In this document: positions 1 to 9,009 of the stretch, piece by piece
Numbering within the stretch: the stretch's first letter is position 1
Layout of the letters: every line of letters begins with the position of its first letter
Assembly: GCA_964403075.1 (NCBI GenBank)
Contig: CAYOEV010000030.1
Location: 1-27,635 of the forward strand
Length of the DNA stretch: 27,635 nucleotides
Reading direction: 5' to 3'
Source of the DNA: CAYOEV01 sp964403075
Lineage (GTDB): Bacteria > Bacteroidota > Bacteroidia > Cytophagales > Cyclobacteriaceae
The notes under the pieces: model-generated
Seen by the model: only the letters and a program-made list of their open reading frames with translations
What the model was told of the DNA's origin: nothing
The model's database searches: none
Made by a program: the position numbers and the translations under genes

Positions 1-190
1 GGCTTGGCGGGTATACGTGTCTGCTGAGAACCTGCTGACGTTTACAGGTTACAGCGGCCCGGATCCAGAAGTAGGCGCTCCGGTCGATTTCAATGGTTCG
101 GGTGCGCCCAGTATACGGGATTTAGGAATCGACAGAGGCATTTATCCTCAGGCACGAACAATTAGAATTGGTACAACCATTACATTTTAA
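1..190 (+). CDS. SusC/RagA-type TonB-dependent outer membrane transporter, C-terminal fragment
   Basis: The reading frame beginning at base 2 is open from the window edge to a TAA at 188-190 and encodes the last 62 residues of a protein. It reads as the end of a beta-barrel: a VYVSAENLLTFTGYSGPDPE segment, then GIDRGIYPQARTI and a final strand ending in TITF with a terminal phenylalanine, which is typical of SusC-type transporters. The family imports oligosaccharides across the outer membrane with energy from TonB. The SusD-type gene starts 11 bp downstream, the usual SusC-SusD order, so the assignment rests on both sequence and context. Only the C-terminus is in the window; the plug domain and any N-terminal signalling domain cannot be seen. 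Confidence 0.9.
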   Translation, partial: AWRVYVSAENLLTFTGYSGPDPEVGAPVDFNGSGAPSIRDLGIDRGIYPQARTIRIGTTITF

Positions 191-201
191 AACTGCTTAA
201 A

Positions 202-1755
202 ATGAAAAGAATAATCATTGCAATATTTATCCTGGGGATTTCTTTCAGCTGCTCGGATGAGTTTTTGGAAGTATCGCCCAAAGGCACGTTGTTGTCTTCT
301 ACCTATTTTAAAACGGAAAGTCAGGTGACGGAGGCACTGTTCTCTGTGTACGATGCATTGGGCCATCAGAAAGGTTTTGACTTACCGTGGTCACCGTTTT
401 TGATTATGAGTGAAGCATTGTCAGACGATGCGTATGCAGGTGGGCAAGATGCCGGAGATGGCGCAGATGAAGACGAATTGAACACTTTCAATATCTCTAC
501 CGGTAATGGGATCGTTCAGTCTATCTGGAAGCGGAATTACTATGGGATATCCAGGGCCAACTTTACCATAGAAAGAGCGGAAGCGCTCAACAATACCACC
601 GAGGAGTTTCGTACCGCCATTATCGCGGAGGCCAAATTCCTGCGGGCATTTTTCTACTTTGAACAGGTACGCTTTTTTGAGAATATACCATTGATCACGC
701 GCGTGCTCAGTCCGTCCGAGTTGAGTGTTCCTCAGGCAGATCCGGCTGATGTGTACAATCAGATAGCCAGCGATTTGGTTGATGCCATCAATGGACTGCC
801 GGCGAGTCATGCTGAAGTGGGGCGTGCCACTACCTGGGCGGCCAAGTCTTTATTGGGGCGGGTGTATTTATTTGAAGATGGTGTTTATGGCAACGGCCTC
901 ACAGCTGAAGACGGCACCAATGTAGATGCGGCTTTTGTCCTGGCCCAGTTGGAAGATGTGATCAACAACAGCGGCCATGCCCTGCTACCTAATTTTGAAG
1001 ATGTTTTTGTTTCTACGGGTGAATTTAGTGTGGAGAATGTCTTTGAGGTCGTCTATGCCGAAACGCCGGTGCGTGGAGATTTTGGTTCCGAACAATTTGT
1101 GGAAGGCAACCTGGCTGCGCAAATGTCTGGACCTCGCGTATCTGGTTCGGATATTTACTACCGGGGTTGGTCTTTTGCCGTACCCACGCACAAATTATTT
1201 CTGGATATGACGGGTGACCCGCGTTTGCCCGGAACCATCCTGACACAGGCAGATATTCTGGCAGAGTCGGGCGCTTCGCTCAACACGGGTGCTTATCAGC
1301 ACACCGGCTATTATTCTGCCAAATACACGACGCGAATTGAAGACCGCGGTCCTCAGGGAACACCTGAATTGCACAACACCACCAACTACAGGGCCATTCG
1401 GTTTGCTGATGTGTTGTTGATGGCGGCGGAAATAGGGGAGAATGTCGCCTACATTAACCAGGTACGCGACCGGGTAGGCTTGACACCCGTAGGGGCTTAC
1501 TCCGACGAAGCGCTGTTTGAGGAGCGCAGAAAAGAGCTGGCACTGGAAGGGCATCGCTATTTTGATTTGCTGCGCAGGGGCCAGACTGTGGCCGCAGAGG
1601 AATTGACATTGAATGGCGTGATCGGTCCCAACTACACCGGAGATCCATCCATTTATGAAGTCAATTACAATTCGGGTACGCGCGGCTTTTTGCCTATACC
1701 ACAGGTAGAAATTGATCTTTCTAGTGGTTCATTGGTGCAAAATCCGGGGTATTAA
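202..1755 (+). CDS. SusD/RagB-type outer membrane glycan-binding lipoprotein
   Basis: A 517-residue protein with a lipoprotein signal peptide (MKRIIIAIFILGISFSC, lipid-modified Cys17), followed by SDE, an acidic start seen in surface-exposed Bacteroidota lipoproteins. Family hallmarks are an N-terminal helical TPR-like region with AEAKFLRAFFYFEQVRFF near residue 145, the segment ELALEGHRYFDLLRRG near 450-465, and the C-terminal GFLPIPQVEIDL...QNPGY. SusD proteins cap the SusC barrel at the cell surface and bind the glycan. The gene lies 11 bp after the susC end and 9 bp before the GH16 gene, so it is in the same operon. The neighbouring enzymes suggest a beta-1,3-glucan such as laminarin as ligand, which is an inference from context and not from this sequence. 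Confidence 0.95.
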   Translation: MKRIIIAIFILGISFSCSDEFLEVSPKGTLLSSTYFKTESQVTEALFSVYDALGHQKGFDLPWSPFLIMSEALSDDAYAGGQDAGDGADEDELNTFNISTGNGIVQSIWKRNYYGISRANFTIERAEALNNTTEEFRTAIIAEAKFLRAFFYFEQVRFFENIPLITRVLSPSELSVPQADPADVYNQIASDLVDAINGLPASHAEVGRATTWAAKSLLGRVYLFEDGVYGNGLTAEDGTNVDAAFVLAQLEDVINNSGHALLPNFEDVFVSTGEFSVENVFEVVYAETPVRGDFGSEQFVEGNLAAQMSGPRVSGSDIYYRGWSFAVPTHKLFLDMTGDPRLPGTILTQADILAESGASLNTGAYQHTGYYSAKYTTRIEDRGPQGTPELHNTTNYRAIRFADVLLMAAEIGENVAYINQVRDRVGLTPVGAYSDEALFEERRKELALEGHRYFDLLRRGQTVAAEELTLNGVIGPNYTGDPSIYEVNYNSGTRGFLPIPQVEIDLSSGSLVQNPGY

Positions 1756-1764
1756 ATCCTGAAC

Positions 1765-2583
1765 ATGTCAATTGCCAAAGTGTTGGCCGCCGTAGGTTTA
1801 CTGGCTTTCTTTGTATTTGGGTGCCGGGAGCCATCGGAGTCATCGTATCAGTTGGTGTGGGAAGATCATTTCGAATCTGAAAGGGTGGACCCTGCCAAAT
1901 GGTCTGTGATTAAAGGCGATGGATGCCCCGCGTTGTGTGGCTGGGGAAATAATGAAAAACAGCACTATACGGGACGACAGGAAAATGTTCGTATTGAGGA
2001 CGGCGTGCTCATCTTAGAAGCGCACAAGGAAATCTATGATAGCAGCCGGTACACCAGCGCCAAGTTGGTTACGAAAAACAAAGGCGATTGGAAGTGGGCC
2101 AAGGTAGAAATACGTGCAAAATTACCTGCAGGACGTGGTAGCTGGCCGGCCATATGGATGCTGCCTACGATGGATGAAGCCAAGAGACAATGGCCTGAAG
2201 ATGGGGAGATAGATATTGTGGAACATGTCGGCTTTAACCAGGACATGGTCTATGGTACCATACATACCGGCCGATACAATGGCATGTATGGGAATCAAAA
2301 AGTAGACAGCATGGAGGTGGCCGGTGCGTCTGACCAATACCATGTGTATGGATTGGAGTGGACCGAGGAGGAATTGAAATGGTCTGTGGATGGCGACATT
2401 TATTATACTCTCAACCGCGGTGATGAGGACAAGATGGGGTGGCCTTTTAACGAAAACAAGTTCCATCTGATCATGAACCTGGCCGTGGGGGGCCATTGGG
2501 GAGGAAGGCAGGGCGTAGATGAGACCATTTGGCCACAGCGTCTGTCTGTTGACTATGTCAAGGTCTACCAGCGGCAACCATGA
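1765..2583 (+). CDS. GH16 endo-beta-1,3-glucanase (laminarinase-like) lipoprotein
   Basis: A 272-residue protein with a lipoprotein signal peptide (lipobox FVFGC, Cys20). One GH16 beta-jelly-roll domain fills about residues 28-270. The catalytic motif GEIDIVEH is complete: Glu148 as nucleophile, Asp150, and Glu153 as acid/base. Other family signatures are the GSWPAIWMLP stretch (about 125-134), GTIHTG, YHVYGLEWT and the C-terminal LSVDYVKVYQ. The form of the motif and the compact size fit the laminarinase branch of GH16 (subfamily 3-like), which cleaves internal beta-1,3-glucosidic bonds; other GH16 specificities, such as mixed-linkage glucan, cannot be excluded. The stop overlaps the GH3 start by 4 bp (ATGA), which indicates translational coupling. 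It probably acts on the outer face of the outer membrane beside SusCD. Confidence 0.93.
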   Translation: MSIAKVLAAVGLLAFFVFGCREPSESSYQLVWEDHFESERVDPAKWSVIKGDGCPALCGWGNNEKQHYTGRQENVRIEDGVLILEAHKEIYDSSRYTSAKLVTKNKGDWKWAKVEIRAKLPAGRGSWPAIWMLPTMDEAKRQWPEDGEIDIVEHVGFNQDMVYGTIHTGRYNGMYGNQKVDSMEVAGASDQYHVYGLEWTEEELKWSVDGDIYYTLNRGDEDKMGWPFNENKFHLIMNLAVGGHWGGRQGVDETIWPQRLSVDYVKVYQRQP

Positions 2584-4820
2584 AGCTTTGTGCTTTTATT
2601 TGTTGGCTTGGGGTTGCTGTGAGTGCCTGCAATACGGGTGCTTCGCCGAACACTGAAGAAAAAGTGGACAGTCTCCTTTCTGTGATGACCCTTAGGGAGA
2701 AGATCGGACAGTTGAACCAATACTCCGTGGGCGCTGAAATGACCGGACCGGTAGGGGCCATGGGTTCCGAAAGAGCGCGGTTCCGTCAAATAATGAATGG
2801 GGAAGTAGGGTCGGTACTTAACCTGACCGGGGCGGAAGTTACTTATAAGCTGCAAAAGCGGGTGATGGATTCTACGCGTCTGAAAATTCCGTTGCTATTT
2901 GCCTTTGACGTCATCCACGGTTATCAAACCATTTTCCCGATACCATTGGCAGAATCCTGCTCCTGGAATTTGGAATTGATACAAACCTCTGCACAGATGG
3001 CCGCCAGAGAAAGTGCCGCCGCAGGGATCGGTTGGACATTCGCACCCATGGTGGACGTGTCCCGGGATGCAAGATGGGGACGGGTGATGGAAGGTGCAGG
3101 AGAAGACCCTTACCTGGGTTCACAAATTGCCGTCGCGCGTATACGTGGCTTTCAGGGAGATGATTTATCAGATGCTACGACTGTCGCTGCATGCGCCAAA
3201 CACTTTGCCGGTTATGGCTTTGCTGAGAGTGGACGGGAGTATAACGCGACCTCCTTTGGTCCCATTGAGTTGCATAATACCATTTTGCCACCCTTCAAAA
3301 GTGCCGCGCAAGCGGGTGTAGCCACCTTTATGAATGGTTTCAATACCATCGATAGAATACCGGCTACGGCGCATACCCATTTGCTGCGCGAGGTGCTTCG
3401 GTCGGACTGGATGTGGAAGGGCGTGGTCGTATCAGACTGGAACTCCATTGGCGAACTTATCGAACATGGTGTGGCCGTAGATCTTGCAGAGGCGGCAGAA
3501 AAGGCCATTGTTGCCGGTAGCGACGTGGATATGCAGGGTGCTGCCTACATCGATTACCTGGAAGCTTTGGTAAAAGAGGGTAGGGTAGACGAGGCATGGA
3601 TAGACGAAGCTGCGCGCCGGGTACTGAAGCTGAAATTCGATCTGGGTCTTTTTGAGGATCCCTTTAAATATCACCAGCCGGCAGCAGAGAAAAAATGGGT
3701 AGGTCATCCAGAACATCATGCGCATGCGCACGAAATGGCGACCGAATCCATTGTCTTACTCAAGAATGAAGAGGCACTTTTACCACTTGATCATAAGCGA
3801 ATAGCTGTCATTGGGCCTCTGGTAAAAGACAAGGACAGCCCATTGGGCAGCTGGCGCGCACGTGGTGAGCCTCATTCAGCCGTCTCCTTATGGGAGGGAT
3901 TGCGCAAAGCGATGCCCGATGTGGAGTTGACGCATGCCCAGGGTTGTGCCCTGGCAGTGGGGGAGCAGTCATTCACTAAAGAAATAGTCATAGAGGATAA
4001 GGATCGCAGTGGATTTGCCGAAGCGGTGGCATTGGCCAAAAAATCCGATGTAGTCATTATGGCCTTGGGAGAGCCTGCTTTTTTGTCTGGTGAAGCTCGA
4101 AGTCGTGCGGAAATCGGTTTGCCCGGTCTTCAGCAGGATTTGCTTGAAGCCGTTTATGACGTGAACCCAAACGTGGTGTTGGTGGTCATGAGCGGTCGGC
4201 CATTGGCCATACCCTGGGCGGCAGAAAAGGTGCCAGCCATAGTTCAGGCCTGGCATCTGGGTAGTCAGGCGGGTCATGCCCTGGCGGACGTGTTAACAGG
4301 AAAGGTGAACCCCTCCGGTAAGCTTACGATGAGCGTGCCCCGCATGGTGGGGCAGCTGCCTATTTATTACAATTACCTGTCTACGGGACGGCCTGAAAGG
4401 GTAAATGATTTGTTTTATTCCCATTATGAAGATGTGGATCGGTCACCGCTATACCCTTTCGGACACGGCTTGAGCTATACGCGCTTCGAGTACAAGCACC
4501 TGAAAGTTAAGCCCACTGACGCGGGTGTTGAAGTCAGCATAACCGTCACCAATGCTGGCAGTCGTGCCGGCAAAGAGGTCGTGCAGGTATACCTGCGTGA
4601 CTTGGTGGCCAGCATATCCAGACCTGTAAAAGAATTGAAGGCGTTTCGTAAAATTTTGTTGGAGCCAGGCGCTTCCCGCACGTTAAGCTTCGAGCTTGAC
4701 CAAAAGGATCTGTCTTATTTGGATGCTCAGGGACATGTGATTTTCGAACCTGGCACTTTTGAGATTTTTGTGGGTACCAATTCGGTGGACGTTCTTTCCG
4801 AAAAATTTACCTTGGAATAA
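2580..4820 (+). CDS. GH3 beta-glucosidase (BglX-like) lipoprotein
   Basis: A 746-residue protein with a lipobox VSAC (Cys17). The order of domains is the normal one: a GH3 TIM-barrel (about 25-360) with AFDVIHGYQTIFP, KHFAGYG (207-213) and the nucleophile in GVVVSDWN (Asp286); a five-layer sandwich domain (about 380-600) with SGEARSRAEIGLPG, where Glu505 is the likely acid/base; and a C-terminal fibronectin III-like domain (about 635-745) after YPFGHGLSYT. The length matches BglX-type enzymes. It removes terminal beta-linked glucose from oligosaccharides, probably in the periplasm. It overlaps the GH16 gene by 4 bp, and the sugar porter follows 25 bp later, consistent with release of glucose for import. 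The exact linkage preference cannot be read from the sequence. Confidence 0.95.
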   Translation: MKLCAFICWLGVAVSACNTGASPNTEEKVDSLLSVMTLREKIGQLNQYSVGAEMTGPVGAMGSERARFRQIMNGEVGSVLNLTGAEVTYKLQKRVMDSTRLKIPLLFAFDVIHGYQTIFPIPLAESCSWNLELIQTSAQMAARESAAAGIGWTFAPMVDVSRDARWGRVMEGAGEDPYLGSQIAVARIRGFQGDDLSDATTVAACAKHFAGYGFAESGREYNATSFGPIELHNTILPPFKSAAQAGVATFMNGFNTIDRIPATAHTHLLREVLRSDWMWKGVVVSDWNSIGELIEHGVAVDLAEAAEKAIVAGSDVDMQGAAYIDYLEALVKEGRVDEAWIDEAARRVLKLKFDLGLFEDPFKYHQPAAEKKWVGHPEHHAHAHEMATESIVLLKNEEALLPLDHKRIAVIGPLVKDKDSPLGSWRARGEPHSAVSLWEGLRKAMPDVELTHAQGCALAVGEQSFTKEIVIEDKDRSGFAEAVALAKKSDVVIMALGEPAFLSGEARSRAEIGLPGLQQDLLEAVYDVNPNVVLVVMSGRPLAIPWAAEKVPAIVQAWHLGSQAGHALADVLTGKVNPSGKLTMSVPRMVGQLPIYYNYLSTGRPERVNDLFYSHYEDVDRSPLYPFGHGLSYTRFEYKHLKVKPTDAGVEVSITVTNAGSRAGKEVVQVYLRDLVASISRPVKELKAFRKILLEPGASRTLSFELDQKDLSYLDAQGHVIFEPGTFEIFVGTNSVDVLSEKFTLE

Positions 4821-4845
4821 ATGTTGGTTAATTGAATCTGCTTAA

Positions 4846-6234
4846 ATGAAATCAAACAATCTTGTCCTCATTTCGATCATCGCCTCACTTGGAGGATTTC
4901 TATTTGGCTACGATACCGGCGTGATTAACGGCACACAATATTATTTCAGTAAGTACTTCCTGTTAGACACCCCGGAAATGGCGGCGCTCAAGGGGTGGGT
5001 GGTGGCCAGTGCCCTGGTAGGGTGTTTTATAGGGGCGTTGCTGGCCGGTACCATTTCCTCCAGAATAGGGCGCCGTAACTCACTCATCATTTCGGCGGCA
5101 CTCTTCACCGTCTCTGCCTGGGGTTCCGGGCTGCCCTGGTTTTTGCCGGACTCCGTAGACCTGCTGGTCGTCTTCAGGGTAATAGGCGGTTTGGGCATTG
5201 GTATCGCTTCTATGAATGCGCCTACCTATATCGCAGAATTGGCACCACCTGCCAAGAGAGGTAAGATGGTGACCTACTACCAAATGGCCATCGTATTTGG
5301 TTTTTTTGCGGTTTTCGTGGTTACCTACTTTATTGGAGGATCTGGAGATCTGCAATACAACCTGAACCAGGGATGGCGGGTCATGTTTTGGACTGAGTTA
5401 ATTCCCTGTGCACTTTTTTTTGTGCTGCTCTTCATGGTACCCAGAAGTCCGCGCTGGCTTTTCTTATCCGGAAAACTTACAGAGGCGCGCGAAGTGTTGA
5501 TCGGCATACACGGGCACATTTTGGCTGAAAAGGAATTGGATGAAATTTCTGATTCGGTAAAAAATGTGCCCAGGCATGGCCTAAAGGATGTCTTAAAAAA
5601 GGGCGTTTTGCCTATTGTGGTGATTGGAACGGTTTTCTCTGGGCTACAGCAACTGACCGGTATCAACGCCGTGCTTTATTATGGGGCGGACATTTTTGAA
5701 AAGGCACTGGGCTTTGGTCAGGAGGATGTCTTGGCACAGCAGGTTTTATTGGCTGCAGTAAACACGCTGTTCACCGTTTTGGCCATGTACACGGTGGACA
5801 AACTGGGAAGAAAACCGTTGATTTACATGGGTTGTGCAGGTATGATTACCGGATTCTTAATGCTCGGTATCTCGCTTCAACAAGCCCAGGTGGGATTGGT
5901 TTCTCTCATTGGGATCTTGCTTTTCATTGCTTCGTTTGCCATGTCTATGGGTCCGGTCGTTTGGGTGATGCTATCAGAAATATTTCCCAATCGGTACCGT
6001 AGTATGGCCATGTCTATCGCGGTGGCCGCGCAATGGGGGATGAATTTTGTTGTGTCTCAGAGTTTCCCGGTCATTGTAGGGAGTGAGACCAATATGAGCG
6101 AAACATGGAATGGGTCGTTGCCGTATTTCATCTTTGTTGTTTTCATCACCTTTACCATTTTGTTTACCTATTTGTTTCTCCCGGAAACCAAAGGTAAATC
6201 TCTGGAGCAGTTGGAAAACATTTGGGAAAAATAG
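4846..6234 (+). CDS. MFS sugar porter family permease (glucose/xylose:H+ symporter type)
   Basis: A 462-residue, 12-helix inner membrane protein with all the sugar-porter signatures: GGFLFGYDTGVINGT in helix 1 (about 16-30), IGRRN (74-78), PTYIAELAPPAKRGK (126-140), PRSPRWL (199-205), QQLTGIN in helix 7 (268-274), DKLGRKP (318-324) and the C-terminal PETKGKSLEQ. The QQLTGIN motif is associated with hexose or pentose recognition in XylE and GLUT-type carriers. As the last gene of the left operon, 25 bp after GH3, it probably imports the glucose released in the periplasm by proton symport. A strong hairpin terminator follows 28 bp after the stop codon. The sugar is inferred from the neighbours. 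Confidence 0.93.
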   Translation: MKSNNLVLISIIASLGGFLFGYDTGVINGTQYYFSKYFLLDTPEMAALKGWVVASALVGCFIGALLAGTISSRIGRRNSLIISAALFTVSAWGSGLPWFLPDSVDLLVVFRVIGGLGIGIASMNAPTYIAELAPPAKRGKMVTYYQMAIVFGFFAVFVVTYFIGGSGDLQYNLNQGWRVMFWTELIPCALFFVLLFMVPRSPRWLFLSGKLTEAREVLIGIHGHILAEKELDEISDSVKNVPRHGLKDVLKKGVLPIVVIGTVFSGLQQLTGINAVLYYGADIFEKALGFGQEDVLAQQVLLAAVNTLFTVLAMYTVDKLGRKPLIYMGCAGMITGFLMLGISLQQAQVGLVSLIGILLFIASFAMSMGPVVWVMLSEIFPNRYRSMAMSIAVAAQWGMNFVVSQSFPVIVGSETNMSETWNGSLPYFIFVVFITFTILFTYLFLPETKGKSLEQLENIWEK

Positions 6235-6261
6235 TAAATAAGTGCGGGGAGTGGGGTAATA

Positions 6262-6293
6262 AAAAAGCCTTCTGATTAATCAGAAGGCTTTTT
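6262..6293. terminator. Bidirectional intrinsic terminator between convergent genes
   Basis: A perfect 32-bp palindrome: the 12-bp core AGCCTTCTGATT pairs with its complement, flanked by an A tract on the left and a T tract on the right, so both strands give a GC-containing hairpin followed by a U run. It lies 28 bp after the + strand sugar porter and 22 bp after the - strand coiled-coil gene, so it probably stops both transcripts. Confidence 0.92.
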
Positions 6294-6314
6294 GTTGGTT
6301 ACCAAAAGTTGATT

Positions 6315-7460
6315 TTAGTTGCCGGTGTTTTCCAATCCAGGGATGAAGCTCACATCTGGCTCATCCGATTTCTTTGCCGCCTTTGCGTTATTCTTAGAAG
6401 CTACCAGGCTTACCTCCCGATAGGCATTGATGCGTTCTCGCTCAAGGGCTGCCAGTCGCTCACTTGACTCTTCGTAAGCTTCTACCTTGGCTTCATTGGT
6501 AGCTCTCTCCGCTTCTATTTCTGCCAGTGCTACTTCCCGCTCCGCGTCGGTCTCGTAGCGCACCAGTTCGATCTGATCGTTGTGTACCTGAACGGTAAAA
6601 TTCCATTCACGGTCCTCAATTTCAATGTCTCGGTCACGAAGTTCTTTTACCTTTTCGTTTACCAGCATTGAAAATGCCTGTACTTCCTGAAAGCATTCCT
6701 CCGCCTGTGGATTGACGGCCTTCAGAAACTCCACAGAGGCCATGGCACCTTCAAAGCTTTGGCTGCCATTCCATGCATTCTTGGCATTTTGCAGCGCCAG
6801 TTGACACTCATCATCCACCTTTTCTTTGTAGATAGGCTCTACCGCCTTCAGCACCCGGGAGTAGCATTCTTTACATACTTCGGGTACCGTCATTAATTTG
6901 GCGATGGCTTCCTCATATTTACCCTGGCTGGCCAGCGATTGACCTTCTTCCAAAATGAAATCACACTGTGAGTTGTAATACTCGATGATCTTGGTTTTGG
7001 CATCTTGTACCAGGTCCTGAAAGCTTTCCGAACGTGGGTTGAATCGTTTCACAGAACTGATGTACGCTTTGGTTTCATTGGTACCCACCCCTTTCACCGA
7101 GAACACATCCTGGCCGTAGACATTCTTGGTTTCTGTATCTGCGATGTACACATTGATGTCTAAGGTGTAGGCAATCTTTGGTGGAGGTCCGGCGATCACG
7201 TCTTTGGTAATTACATCCACTGAGGAGGTGATGACGAAACGTTGATCCAGCGAGAAACCGCTCATCCCGGCCTTAGCCACGCCCTGGGCCAGTTTATTTT
7301 CCAGTGCCCGTGAGGCCGCGGGAGTCATGCTACCCACTGTTGGCACGTAGGGCGCAATGGCAATACGGCCGACATCGTCTAAACTTCCTTCCTTATTTTG
7401 TGCCATCAACATAGTGCCTGACAGCACCAGGAATGAAAGCATTTGAATCATTCTTTTCAT
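6315..7460 (-). CDS. Secreted protein with CsgG/LPP20-like N-terminal region, helical-repeat middle and coiled-coil C-terminus; function unknown
   Basis: A 381-residue protein with a Sec signal peptide (about 1-20, cleavage near LMA-QN). Residues about 28-160 look like an alpha/beta domain of the CsgG/LPP20 kind (VGRIAIAPYVP, then conserved strands and a helix ending in AKTKIIEYYNSQCDF). Residues about 165-265 have paired helices with regularly placed cysteines (Cys166, 196, 199, 219, 256) and resemble TPR-like repeats. Residues about 268-355 are strongly charged and predicted coiled coil, rich in Glu, Arg and Ala. It is the last gene of a four-gene operon, 21 bp after the DUF6175 gene. The domain reading is by eye; no enzymatic function is suggested. 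Periplasmic or outer-membrane-associated location is inferred from the signal peptide. Confidence 0.75.
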   Translation of the reverse strand: MKRMIQMLSFLVLSGTMLMAQNKEGSLDDVGRIAIAPYVPTVGSMTPAASRALENKLAQGVAKAGMSGFSLDQRFVITSSVDVITKDVIAGPPPKIAYTLDINVYIADTETKNVYGQDVFSVKGVGTNETKAYISSVKRFNPRSESFQDLVQDAKTKIIEYYNSQCDFILEEGQSLASQGKYEEAIAKLMTVPEVCKECYSRVLKAVEPIYKEKVDDECQLALQNAKNAWNGSQSFEGAMASVEFLKAVNPQAEECFQEVQAFSMLVNEKVKELRDRDIEIEDREWNFTVQVHNDQIELVRYETDAEREVALAEIEAERATNEAKVEAYEESSERLAALERERINAYREVSLVASKNNAKAAKKSDEPDVSFIPGLENTGN

Positions 7461-7481
7461 ATCAAATCAATTAAAGTTGAA

Positions 7482-8426
7482 TTATTTGGCACCCAGTATG
7501 ACTACCACTTCGCCGAGACCTTTGGTTACCACTTTAGCTGTGATCTCAAAATCATCGGTGAGCCATTTTCTCAAGTCACGTGCCCAGCGTCTGGCATCGT
7601 TGGCTCGGCCCCTTTCATCGTACAGCGGTATCCGCACCTGCTCAAAAAACATGAAAGACTCGGTGGCATCTGTGGTGCTGAATCGACCTTCAACGGTGTT
7701 TTCGAACATCCAATCTTCGATCAGATAGCTCAACTCTTCGTTGTCCCACTCATCTTCTAAATCGTACTCCCAGCTATCCCATGTTTTGATGCGCAAGGAA
7801 ACTTCTCGACCGTTGGTGAACATATCGTCAAAATGGCTTTGAAGAGATGCCGTGAAATTGTCCATGTGAGCAAGTACTGCTTCTTCCAATAACACCGGAA
7901 GTACCGAACTGAAGGAAGGCGCGCCTGTGCCCTGAGCAGTGGCAATCTGCTTGTTGGTATAAGAATCAAGACCCTGCATGTTGAAGGTAATGGACTTTTT
8001 TGGGCCGTATTCGTTCACTGTGTACGTCAATTGAATAATGATATCCGCTTTTGCTCGCTTCTTCAACTGATCGATGGGTGTCTCTACAATACCGGCTCCG
8101 TCCTTGCTGGTTAGCAGGGCATCCTCTGCGCTTTCTACTTCCAAACTCTTGATGACTGTTTCCAGGTTTTTCAAGGGAAATCCCCGATCGGCCATCATGC
8201 CATTGATTTTTGAAATTACGTTCAGAATGTCGGTATTTTCCTGAAATGCTTTCTTGTAATCAGGGATCTTAACTATGCTTCCCTGGTTATCAAATTCAAG
8301 CATATAGCCATTTAAGTTACACCAGGCATCACTGGGTACTACCATTAAAGTAGGCTTTTTGGCCTGACCTAAGGCGCTGGTTACGGCAAAGAATACCGCT
8401 AACAGGATTAGTGTAATATTTTTCAT
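7482..8426 (-). CDS. DUF6175 family secreted protein
   Basis: A 314-residue protein with a Sec signal peptide (about 1-20, ending SALG-QA). The mature part begins KKPTLMVVPSDAWCNLNGYM (23-42), a sequence I associate with the DUF6175 family of Bacteroidota. A region KADIIIQLTYTVN (126-138) followed by SITFNMQGLDSYTNKQIATA resembles the strand pattern of LpoB/CsgG-type domains, in which an oligomeric outer-membrane-associated protein reports on sugar or envelope state; this likeness is only structural guesswork. The C-terminus (about 205-314) is rich in Trp, Asp and Glu. It lies between an LPP20-like gene (25 bp upstream) and the coiled-coil gene (21 bp downstream). Function unknown. Confidence 0.8.
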   Translation of the reverse strand: MKNITLILLAVFFAVTSALGQAKKPTLMVVPSDAWCNLNGYMLEFDNQGSIVKIPDYKKAFQENTDILNVISKINGMMADRGFPLKNLETVIKSLEVESAEDALLTSKDGAGIVETPIDQLKKRAKADIIIQLTYTVNEYGPKKSITFNMQGLDSYTNKQIATAQGTGAPSFSSVLPVLLEEAVLAHMDNFTASLQSHFDDMFTNGREVSLRIKTWDSWEYDLEDEWDNEELSYLIEDWMFENTVEGRFSTTDATESFMFFEQVRIPLYDERGRANDARRWARDLRKWLTDDFEITAKVVTKGLGEVVVILGAK

Positions 8427-8451
8427 TTGTCTAAAAAGTTAAATCGGTTCG

Positions 8452-8988
8452 TTAGTTGGTTTTTTTCGGTTTTCTCCTGCGATCTTTCTCCGGCTTGGGA
8501 ATGATCTTTTCCTGGGTCAACTCGCGCTCAAGTTTTACCATGTTGATGGTAACGATCTTCGTGAAAATCTTCTCCTTGCCTTCTCCTCTGTATTTTTGGG
8601 TGGTGTGTCGCGGGCTGTCGTTCAACTTCACGTAACGCTTGTACTGCCCCCCATCGGAGAAGAACTTATTGAAGTATTTTTTATGCTTGTCCCTGGCATT
8701 AGGTGTTGGAATCAGCGGACGCACCTCACAACCTTGCTTCCCTTCGCGAATGCCGAAAAAGAGCACATCTCTAATGGCGTTTTTCTCCAATTGCTTCTTG
8801 GCATCCCGTTTGGTTTTTCCCGCCCCATAGGCACGGACCATTTGACTTCCATCCAATTCGGTTCCTTCGCAAATGGACGTAAGTTGTGCTTCTGTGAATA
8901 GTACGTCAGCATCCGAATAACGCTGCGCCTGCAAGGTGCCTAGACTTACAAAAAGCCCCAGCACCAATGAATATGTCTGTTTTTTCAT
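8452..8988 (-). CDS. LPP20-like secreted protein, paralogue of the next gene upstream
   Basis: A 178-residue protein with a Sec signal peptide (about 1-21, TLQA-QR). It aligns almost without gaps to the product of 9010-9522: RAYGAGK (52-58) against AVYGYGK, EKNAIRDVLF (68-77) against KRNAIHGVIF, a GC pair near 86, and KFFSDGGQY (108-116) against KFFEDGGPY. The alanine/lysine-rich helix followed by a hydrophobic strand is the pattern of LPP20-type domains. The C-terminus after about residue 155 is very basic (PKPEKDRRRKPKK), which its paralogue lacks. Spacing is 21 bp to the paralogue and 25 bp to the DUF6175 gene. Function unknown; the pairing suggests that the two act as partners or hetero-oligomer subunits. 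Confidence 0.72.
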   Translation of the reverse strand: MKKQTYSLVLGLFVSLGTLQAQRYSDADVLFTEAQLTSICEGTELDGSQMVRAYGAGKTKRDAKKQLEKNAIRDVLFFGIREGKQGCEVRPLIPTPNARDKHKKYFNKFFSDGGQYKRYVKLNDSPRHTTQKYRGEGKEKIFTKIVTINMVKLERELTQEKIIPKPEKDRRRKPKKTN

Positions 8989-9009
8989 AACAATAAGGGG
9001 TTCATTTTA